Assembly: GCF_020329485.1 (NCBI RefSeq)
Contig: NZ_JAGKJI010000063.1
Coordinates: 1 to 36,830 of the forward strand
DNA from: Bradyrhizobium cenepequi
Lineage (GTDB): Bacteria; Pseudomonadota; Alphaproteobacteria; Rhizobiales; Xanthobacteraceae
Length of the DNA: 36,830 bases
Direction of reading: 5' to 3'
A program made the translations under genes and the position numbers. The notes beneath the pieces were generated by a model that saw nothing but the letters and a program-made list of their open reading frames with translations, was not told where the DNA came from and did not search any database. Shown piece by piece: positions 31,399-36,830 of this stretch. Every line of letters starts with the position of its first letter. Position 1 is the stretch's first letter.

Positions 31399-32598
31399 TC
31401 ACGCCCGCCAATCATAGATCCAGTCCTGCTGCGCCAGCATTCGCTGGGGGCCGATCGTCCGGATGACGAGATCGCGCGCAAGCGCCATCGGTCCGGTGAG
31501 GTGATAGATGCGCCCCTGCCGCTGCGCGGCCCGGCGCACCCGATCGACGCGCCCGCGGCGCAGCCTCGTATAGCGCTTCAGCGCAGCGGGAATGCCGGAG
31601 ATGTCCTCGCCGGTGCAACCGCTGAGGCAATTGGCGAGCACGGCGGCATCCTCGATCGCCATGCCTGCGCCCTGCGCAGCGAAGGGCAGCATCCCATGCA
31701 CGGCGTCGCCGAGCAGGGCGACCGCGCCTGTGCTCCATTCGCTGACTCCGGGCATCGTGAACAGCGCCCAGCGCCGCCACTCCTCGACCGCGCCGATCAG
31801 CATCCGCGCGGTGCCGGGCCAATTGGCGGAGAATGCGTTCTTGATCTCGTCGGCATTGCCGGCCTCGCTCCAGCCCTGCCGGTTCCAGGTTCCCGGCACG
31901 ATCGCGACCACGTTGATCCGGCGCGCCGCTGCGATCGGATAGGCGACCAGATGCGCGTTGGGCCCCATCCAGAGTTGCACCCGCGGCGAAGCGTGTTCGC
32001 GCGGCAGCGCGTTCGCATCGAGCGTGCCGCGCCAGGCGATCAGGCCGGAAAACCGCGGCTGCAGTTCCGGGAACAGGCGGCCACGCACGGACGACCAGAT
32101 GCCATCGGCGCCGATCAGCGCCGCCGCCGCTTCGTGCTGCCGCGCGTCGCCACAGCGCGCCACCACCGTCAGTCCCCCGGCCTCGTCCGCGACATCTTCG
32201 AACTGCCAGCCCAACCTGAGTTCGATGCCGGGATGGTCCTCAACTTCAGCCTGCAGCGCGCCTTGCAGATCGGCGCGATGCATCACCCAATAGGGTGAGC
32301 CGGCGCGCGTGCTCGCGGCCTCGCCGAGTGGCAGGCGGGCGATCTCGCCACCAGCGCGCGTGCTGATGATGCTGATCGCTTCGGGTGTCACCGCGTGCGG
32401 AGCAAGCCGCGGTTCGAGGCCAAGACCGACCAGGATGCTGCTGGCGTTGGGCGAGAGCTGCAGCCCCGCGCCGACTTCCTCCAGCCGCGGTGCCTTTTCC
32501 AGGACGACGACACGAAAGCCTTTCGCCGCGAGCGCCAGCGAAGCTGTCAGTCCTCCGATCCCGGCGCCCGCAACGACGACGGTGCGCGTGGTGACCAC
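31399..32598 (-). CDS. FAD-dependent monooxygenase (salicylate/3-hydroxybenzoate hydroxylase type)
   Basis: A 399-residue group A flavoprotein hydroxylase. The FAD-binding Rossmann motif GAGIGG is at 11-16, the NADPH-linked DG motif appears as ADGIWSSVR, and the second FAD motif LLGDAVHGMLPFAAQG lies near residue 293. It probably hydroxylates an aromatic acid using NAD(P)H and O2. The start is GTG at 32598; the sequence just upstream overlaps only seven bases of space after the zf-CHCC stop, so the two genes are co-transcribed and perhaps coupled. No aromatic-ring cleavage genes are in the window, so the substrate is open. Confidence 0.9.
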   Translation of the reverse strand: MVTTRTVVVAGAGIGGLTASLALAAKGFRVVVLEKAPRLEEVGAGLQLSPNASSILVGLGLEPRLAPHAVTPEAISIISTRAGGEIARLPLGEAASTRAGSPYWVMHRADLQGALQAEVEDHPGIELRLGWQFEDVADEAGGLTVVARCGDARQHEAAAALIGADGIWSSVRGRLFPELQPRFSGLIAWRGTLDANALPREHASPRVQLWMGPNAHLVAYPIAAARRINVVAIVPGTWNRQGWSEAGNADEIKNAFSANWPGTARMLIGAVEEWRRWALFTMPGVSEWSTGAVALLGDAVHGMLPFAAQGAGMAIEDAAVLANCLSGCTGEDISGIPAALKRYTRLRRGRVDRVRRAAQRQGRIYHLTGPMALARDLVIRTIGPQRMLAQQDWIYDWRA

Positions 32599-32605
32599 GG
32601 ATGGC

Positions 32606-32851
32606 TTAGGCGACTTTATCCTTCAGCACGCATTCGGGCGGGCGCGCTTCGCCGGCGGCGAGATCAGGCGCGAAGCGATAAAGCGTCGAGCAGTAGGGGC
32701 AGATGATCTCGTTGTCATTGCCGAGATCGAGGAACACATGCGGATGGTCGAACGGCGGGTTCGCGCCCACGCACATGAATTCCTGCGAGCCGATCTCGAT
32801 CACCGAGACCCCGGCATCGTTGTGGAAGTGCGGGACGACGTGGTCGGACAT
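32606..32851 (-). CDS. zf-CHCC zinc-binding protein (NDUFS6-like)
   Basis: An 81-residue protein with the CHCC zinc site: Cys27 (EFMCVGANPP), His36 or His38 (FDHPHVF), Cys51 and Cys54 (IICPYC). The family is related to the C-terminal domain of the NDUFS6 subunit of complex I and is common in alphaproteobacteria. It may have a structural or accessory role in electron transfer. AAGGTGAAG precedes the ATG at 32851. It is the first gene of a pair with the FAD monooxygenase, an association I infer only from the seven-base spacing. Confidence 0.9.
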   Translation of the reverse strand: MSDHVVPHFHNDAGVSVIEIGSQEFMCVGANPPFDHPHVFLDLGNDNEIICPYCSTLYRFAPDLAAGEARPPECVLKDKVA

Positions 32852-33085
32852 ATCTTCACCTTGGATGGCAATGACGGACGGACGCAATCAACGCGATGCG
32901 GCATTGCGAAATGCCCGGCACCATACTGGCGGGTGGAGTTGATTCCTAGAGCCCCGACCATCCATTTGCTCATGCAAATTCGACACAATCTTGTCGTCCC
33001 AGAGAAGCCCTTCTTTCGTCGGGGCTGTTGTGTCTTAAAAACGGCACACTATCTCCAACTTGAGCAAAACCCTGGGTTTTACCGA

Positions 33086-34234
33086 ATGACGCGAGCGCGG
33101 GTCAGCATAGGCGTGGCGGGGATGCTGCTGAGCCTTGCCGTCGGCGCGGCGCTGTGGCGGCATGCCAGCGACGCGTATGCCATGCTGGCCGCGCAGGACG
33201 AGCCCGCGCAATTGGCCGACCTCCAGATCGGTTCTGCATTACGGAATAACCAGCTCTTGATCGAGCAGAACATCGAACAGGCGCTTGCCGCTGATGACGC
33301 CGATCTCGCGGGCAGCTTTCTTGAACTCGCGCGCGAGAAGAATGTCGCGATCAGCGATGGCCTCGCCACGCGCGTGAACGATGCGGTTGCGGAAGCGAGC
33401 TCGACCTCGCATGTCGCCAAGCGCTTTGCCGCCGGTCTCGTCACCGGCACCGCGGACGATCTTGCCAGCCTGTCCGGCACGGTCACCGGTGATCTCTTCG
33501 TGTTCGGCGATGTCAGGGACGTCGTTCGCGAAGGCAAGCATCTGGCGATGGGCGAAGAGACCGACCGGCTCGTGCTTGGCCTTGCCGCCGCGGGCCTTGC
33601 GGTGACCGCTGCGACCTATGTCTCCGTTGGCGGTGTCGCGCCGGTGCGCGCCGGGCTGTCGCTGGTGAAGGATGCGCGCAAGGTCGGCCGGATCAGTGAA
33701 GGCCTTTCGGCCTGGGTCGGCCGTTCCGCGCGGGAGGCCGTGGATGCGCCGATGTTGCAGGAGGCGGTTGCCTCCGCTTCCGTGCTCCGTCCGGGCCAGA
33801 CGATGAGCGCGATCAAGGCGGCGTTCCGCGCGGAGAAGGCCGGGGCGCTGGTCCGCCTTGTCAAGGATGTCGGGCGCATCGGCGAGAAGGCCGGCAGCCG
33901 CGGCGCGCTGGAGACGCTCAAGATCGCTGAGGGCCCGAAGGATGTCGCGCGCGCCGCGCGGCTCGCGGAAGCGAAGGGCAGCCAGACCCGCGCGATCCTG
34001 AAATTGTTCGGCCGCGGCGCGCTGCTGCTTGCTGCCGGCACGTTCAACCTCACGATGTGGCTGTTCGGCGCGCTGCTGACGGTGTTCGGGTTCCTGTCCT
34101 CGATCAAGGCGACCACTGAACGCCTGACGCATGCATGGCTGCGGCGGAACAAGGCGCGGCGCCTGCAAAGACAACTTGCGAAGGCACAGGCGCCATCCGA
34201 ACTTGCCGTGGCAGGCGCTACTGGCTGCAGCTAA
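33086..34234 (+). CDS. Conserved membrane protein of unknown function
   Basis: A 382-residue protein. It has an N-terminal membrane helix (about 7-24), a second hydrophobic segment at about 162-184 and a long one at about 310-340 (possibly two short helices). The regions between are helical and rich in Ala, Arg and Glu, with an amphipathic stretch near 55-105 that could be exposed. A charged tail (WLRRNKARRLQRQLAKAQ) follows. No known domain is recognised. The reading frame stays open far upstream, across the opposite-strand monooxygenase, but only from the ATG at 33086 does the sequence look like a membrane protein. Its ribosome-binding site is weak. Confidence 0.75.
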   Translation: MTRARVSIGVAGMLLSLAVGAALWRHASDAYAMLAAQDEPAQLADLQIGSALRNNQLLIEQNIEQALAADDADLAGSFLELAREKNVAISDGLATRVNDAVAEASSTSHVAKRFAAGLVTGTADDLASLSGTVTGDLFVFGDVRDVVREGKHLAMGEETDRLVLGLAAAGLAVTAATYVSVGGVAPVRAGLSLVKDARKVGRISEGLSAWVGRSAREAVDAPMLQEAVASASVLRPGQTMSAIKAAFRAEKAGALVRLVKDVGRIGEKAGSRGALETLKIAEGPKDVARAARLAEAKGSQTRAILKLFGRGALLLAAGTFNLTMWLFGALLTVFGFLSSIKATTERLTHAWLRRNKARRLQRQLAKAQAPSELAVAGATGCS

Positions 34235-34289
34235 ACTTCTGATCATCTGATCGTCATCCCAAGAAATACCCCGAACAACGGAAGACGCG

Positions 34290-35042
34290 ATGCCGAGCTT
34301 TCACCACGGCGCTGTCGAAATTGCCTATCTCGACGAAGGCGAGGGCGATCCGATCCTCCTCGTGCACGGCTTTGCCTCCAGCAAGAACGTGAATTGGGTC
34401 TATCCCGGATGGGTCTCGGAACTGCGCAAGGATGGCCGCCGCGTGATCGCGCTCGACAATCGCGGCCACGGCGAGTCCGCCAAGCTCTACGATCCCGCGC
34501 AATACGATATCGCCACCATGGCGAGCGACGTGATCGCGCTGATGGATCATCTGGGTATCCCGCGCGCGGATATCATGGGTTATTCGTTGGGCTCGCGGAT
34601 GGCCGCGGTGCTGGCGCACAGCGAGCCGCAGCGTCTGCGCGCGGCGATCTTCGGCGGTATCGGCATCGGCCTGATTGAAGGCGGCGGCCCTGGGGAGAAT
34701 GTCGCGGTTGCGCTGGAGGCGCCGGCGCTGGAGGATGTCACCGATCCGGTCGGCCGCACCTTCCGTGCCTTTGCCGATCAGACCCGCTCCGACCGTCGCG
34801 CGCTCACCGCCTGCCTGCGCGGCTCCAGGCGCCTGATGACACGGCAGGAGGCCGCCGACATCGATGTGCCCGTTCTGATCGCGGTTGGCAGCAATGATGA
34901 GATCGCGGGTTCGGCCGAAGCGCTCGGGCGCATCATTCCGCAGTCGCAAGTGCTTGCCATCCCGAACCGCGATCACATGCGGGCGGTAGGCGATAAGGTC
35001 TACAAGACCGGCGTGATCGACTTCCTCGCGCAAAGAGAATGA
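34290..35042 (+). CDS. Alpha/beta hydrolase
   Basis: A 250-residue alpha/beta hydrolase without signal peptide. The oxyanion motif is VHGFASS (25-31), the nucleophile is Ser99 in MGYSLGS, the acid is in GSNDEIAG and the His is in NRDHMRAV. A LDNRGHGES segment (55-63) is typical of the epoxide hydrolase/esterase group. It should cleave an ester or similar bond in the cytoplasm. GGAAG lies seven bases before the ATG. It follows the membrane protein by 55 bases. Confidence 0.92.
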   Translation: MPSFHHGAVEIAYLDEGEGDPILLVHGFASSKNVNWVYPGWVSELRKDGRRVIALDNRGHGESAKLYDPAQYDIATMASDVIALMDHLGIPRADIMGYSLGSRMAAVLAHSEPQRLRAAIFGGIGIGLIEGGGPGENVAVALEAPALEDVTDPVGRTFRAFADQTRSDRRALTACLRGSRRLMTRQEAADIDVPVLIAVGSNDEIAGSAEALGRIIPQSQVLAIPNRDHMRAVGDKVYKTGVIDFLAQRE

Positions 35043-35220
35043 TCTTCTACGCCAGGAGAATGTTCTTCTACGGAAATCGAACTTAAGCCCGCTTGATTTC
35101 CGGCAAATCCCGACCAATTGGATGTGACGTCTCCGCATAGCGGTTAAGCGAAGCTTGTCCTTCGCCGAAGCTATCAGGGACAAGCGTCGCTCAACCGTGC
35201 TATAGCGCACACCGAAACTG

Positions 35221-35253
35221 GAGCATGATCGGGTTTTCGAAACCATCATGCTC
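35221..35253. repeat. Palindromic repeat, family F-like (copy 2)
   Basis: Arms GAGCATGAT and ATCATGCTC around a GGTTTTCGAAACC-like centre (the centre is itself complementary: GGTTTTCGAAACC). It lies 30 bases before the cysE start, so it could affect cysE mRNA structure. Confidence 0.8.
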
Positions 35254-35282
35254 AACAAAGATCAGGATTTGCGAGGCCGGCC

Positions 35283-36110
35283 ATGGCAGTGCATCAGGTC
35301 AATCCGCAAGGCGGCAAGGTCGCGGCGCTCGATCCGATCTGGGACCGGATCAGGAGCGAAGCCGAGGAAATCGTTCGCCGCGAGCCGGAGTTTGCCATCT
35401 TCATCTATTCCGCGGTGCTGCATCACGAGCGCTTGGAAGATTCAATCGTGCATCGGCTGGCCGAACGGCTCGACCACTCGGCGCTGTCGGGCGATCTGAT
35501 CCGCCAGACCTATGACGAGGCGCTGCGCGATCAGCCCGACATCGGTAATGCCTTCCGCGCCGATCTCGTCGCCGTCTACGACCGAGATCCCGCGACCTCG
35601 CGCTTCATCGATCCCTTGCTCTACTTCAAGGGTTTCCATGCGCTGCAGACGCATCGGCTCGCACACTGGCTTCATCTGAGAGGCCGCAAGGATTTCGCCT
35701 TCTACCTGCAGAGCCGCTCCTCGGAAGTGTTCCAGACCGACATCAATCCGGCCGCCAAGATCGGCCGTGGCGTCTTCCTCGATCATGCCACCGGTTTTGT
35801 CTGCGGTGAGACTGCCGTCATCGATGACGACGTTTCGATCCTGCATGGCGTTACCCTCGGCGGCACCGGCAAGGAGAACGAGGATCGCCATCCGAAGATT
35901 CGCCATGGCGTGATGATTGGCGCCGGCGCCAAGATTCTCGGCAATATCGAGGTCGGTCATTGCGCGCGAATCGCAGCGGGCTCGGTTGTGGTCAAGCCGG
36001 TGCCGCATAACGTCACCGTTGCCGGCGTGCCGGCGAAGATCGTGGGCGAAGCCGGCTGCGCCGAGCCGTCGCGCACCATGGACCAGATGCTCAACGCCAT
36101 CGGGCTTTGA
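35283..36110 (+). CDS. cysE: Serine O-acetyltransferase
   Basis: A 275-residue CysE. It has the N-terminal helical domain and the C-terminal left-handed beta-helix of hexapeptide repeats (VFLDHATGFVCGETAVI, IGAGAKILGNIEVG). Active-site residues match E. coli CysE: Asp102 (RDPA), Asp167 and His168 (LDHATG), His203 (DRHPKIR). It makes O-acetylserine from serine and acetyl-CoA, the first committed step of cysteine synthesis, in the cytoplasm. GAGG lies upstream of the ATG. A hairpin follows the stop and then a DUF3126 gene, a recurrent alphaproteobacterial neighbour. Confidence 0.97.
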   Translation: MAVHQVNPQGGKVAALDPIWDRIRSEAEEIVRREPEFAIFIYSAVLHHERLEDSIVHRLAERLDHSALSGDLIRQTYDEALRDQPDIGNAFRADLVAVYDRDPATSRFIDPLLYFKGFHALQTHRLAHWLHLRGRKDFAFYLQSRSSEVFQTDINPAAKIGRGVFLDHATGFVCGETAVIDDDVSILHGVTLGGTGKENEDRHPKIRHGVMIGAGAKILGNIEVGHCARIAAGSVVVKPVPHNVTVAGVPAKIVGEAGCAEPSRTMDQMLNAIGL

Positions 36111-36155
36111 TTTCACTGGTGTTTCGCAATCGTTTCGACTGCAAATATTAGATTG

Positions 36156-36180
36156 CGCCAGAGCCGAAAAGGCTCTGGCG
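36156..36180 (+). terminator. Strong hairpin after cysE
   Basis: A perfect 10-bp stem CGCCAGAGCC-GAAAA-GGCTCTGGCG. The following bases are ATTGCCGG, with few T, so it is either a weak intrinsic terminator or an attenuating/stabilising hairpin between cysE and the DUF3126 gene. Confidence 0.55.
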
Positions 36181-36236
36181 ATTGCCGGCGCCCCGTCCTA
36201 AAACTCCGTCCGAAAATCATCGATTGGAGATCGCCC

Positions 36237-36449
36237 GTGGACGTTCAGGAAGTCAGGAAGCTTGACGCATATCTCAAACGCGTCTTCGGTAATCCGAAGA
36301 TCCGCGTCGTGCCGCGGCCCAAGAAAGACGACTCGGCCGAAGTCTATATCGGCGAGGAGTTCGTCGGCGTCCTCTTCGTCGACGATGAAGACGACGATCG
36401 CTCGTTCCAATTCCAGATGGCGATCCTCGAAGAGGACCTGGCCGAGTAG
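36237..36449 (+). CDS. DUF3126 family protein (GTG start)
   Basis: A 70-residue protein: DVQEVRKLDAYLKRVFGNP, RVVPRPKKDDSAEVYIGEEF and a very acidic tail (FVDDEDDDRSF). It matches DUF3126, small alphaproteobacterial proteins of unknown function found next to cysE. It starts with GTG at 36237, with GGAG nine bases upstream. The reading frame upstream crosses the cysE hairpin and is not coding. A regulatory or accessory role in sulfur/cysteine metabolism is plausible but not shown. Confidence 0.88.
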   Translation: MDVQEVRKLDAYLKRVFGNPKIRVVPRPKKDDSAEVYIGEEFVGVLFVDDEDDDRSFQFQMAILEEDLAE

Positions 36450-36471
36450 GCTTGCGTCGGTCTGCAATCTG

Positions 36472-36549
36472 TAGGTGGGCAAAGCGCAGCGTGCCCACCT
36501 TCACGGGCGCACAAGAATCGTGGGCACGCTGCGCGCTTTGCCCACCCTT
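36472..36549. repeat. Palindromic repeat, family E (copy 2)
   Basis: TAGGTGGGCAAAGCGC with AGCGTGCCCACC on the left, and GTGGGCACGCTGCGC with GCTTTGCCCACCCT on the right. These blocks are shared with 15961-16049. Its right end meets the probable start of the IS110-family element, whose exact boundary I cannot determine. Confidence 0.85.
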
Positions 36550-36754
36550 GTATTAGCGCGTTGGAGTAGAGTGAGATCGTTCCGTGAGGAATGGCCCAGC
36601 CCGGGTGGCCGCCCGAGCTGGGCTGCCGATCGATCGGATCGCTGCCCACCGAAGCCTTGAGGCTGCCTTGTAGCAAGATCGCGGTCGGCGCTTCATCGGG
36701 ACCCGAATGGTTGAACGAACTTCAGGTTCGCATCACAAGGGAGGGTCGACGAAG
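36550..36754 (+). ncRNA. Candidate bridge RNA region of the IS110 element
   Basis: In IS110-group elements the long noncoding region before the transposase encodes a bridge RNA pairing with target and donor DNA. This 205-base leader is of suitable size and holds structure: GCCCAGC...GCTGGGC (36594-36623, with an inner CGGG/CCCG stem) and CGAAC-TTCAG-GTTCG (36716-36730). Pairing loops cannot be assigned without the other IS end and the target. Confidence 0.35.
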
Positions 36755-36830
36755 ATGGCCAAGCCTATCACAATCTGCGCCGGGATCGATACCGGCAAAC
36801 GGAAGCTGGACGTGGCGCTCGACGGCAGCT
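36755..36830 (+). CDS. IS110-family transposase (N-terminal fragment, cut by window end)
   Basis: The first 25 codons read MAKPITICAGIDTGKRKLDV then ALDGS. The Asp in GIDTGK is the first acidic residue of the DEDD (RuvC-like) catalytic domain of IS110 transposases, and KRKLDVAL is the common following block. A GGGAGGG ribosome-binding site is about ten bases upstream. The rest lies beyond the window, so whether the element is intact is unknown. Confidence 0.85.
   Translation, partial: MAKPITICAGIDTGKRKLDVALDGS

Larger units (their letters stand above)
36550..36830 (+). mobile_element. Left end of an IS110-family insertion sequence (boundary approximate)
   Basis: The transposase start at 36755 and about 200 noncoding bases before it belong to an IS110-family element; IS110 elements usually lack terminal inverted repeats and target-site duplication, so the left edge cannot be marked from this window. 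It begins no earlier than the end of repeat E (36549) if the repeat is host DNA. Confidence 0.7.

Noticed and set aside
32309..33085. Upstream extension of the membrane protein gene by about 260 codons
   Set aside because: It runs antisense through the FAD monooxygenase and zf-CHCC genes; protein-like sequence begins at the ATG at 33086.
1..36830. CRISPR arrays
   Set aside because: The repeated elements are dispersed palindromes, not regularly spaced direct repeats with spacers.

Overview
The window is high-GC DNA with dense, mostly operonic genes and many short palindromic intergenic repeats. Gene content (a DUF3551 protein, cysE followed by a DUF3126 protein, a stand-alone core-type methionine synthase) and the repeat families point to an alphaproteobacterium of the Bradyrhizobium/Rhodopseudomonas group, most likely Bradyrhizobium. 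This assignment rests on recognising families; no database search was possible.

Layout. (1) 1-1503: the start of a nucleoside transporter (minus) and a divergent MFS exporter. (2) 1650-9520, all minus strand: a circularly permuted ATP-grasp ligase, an alpha-E protein and a transglutaminase-like protein, then a flavin-dependent dehydrogenase/monooxygenase, a Tat-type alpha/beta hydrolase and a carboxymuconolactone decarboxylase-like protein, then Anbu (a proteasome-type protease) and a short-chain dehydrogenase. ATP-grasp, alpha-E, transglutaminase and Anbu form a known but functionally unsolved association; here three oxidative/hydrolytic genes lie inside it. (3) 9746-16946: housekeeping and catabolic genes: a CinA/MoaB-like protein, gpt, a small protein with an Ada-like cysteine motif, core MetE, a DsbA-like isomerase with a quinone oxidoreductase, a lipoprotein, a lipase-like hydrolase and an enoyl-CoA hydratase. 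(4) 17111-28289: a peptide/amide uptake and hydrolysis cluster: amidase, M20 amidohydrolase, MlrC-like M81 peptidase, a two-domain ABC ATPase, two permeases, a second M20 peptidase, and a divergent substrate-binding protein ended by a clear terminator. (5) 28368-30197: small accessory genes, including a Fic protein with a small putative antitoxin. (6) 30392-30688: a tRNA-Leu(UAA) gene interrupted in its anticodon loop by a 208-nt group I intron. (7) 30875-36449: a lipoprotein, a FAD monooxygenase with a zf-CHCC protein, an unknown membrane protein, an alpha/beta hydrolase, cysE and DUF3126. (8) 36550-36830: the left end of an IS110-family element, running off the window.

The strongest unusual signals are the intron-split tRNA-Leu, the interrupted Anbu/ATP-grasp/alpha-E/transglutaminase locus, the leader of the IS110 element (where IS110-type elements can encode a bridge RNA), and repeats that have become part of gene ends or ribosome-binding regions. 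At least six palindromic repeat families account for much of the intergenic DNA.
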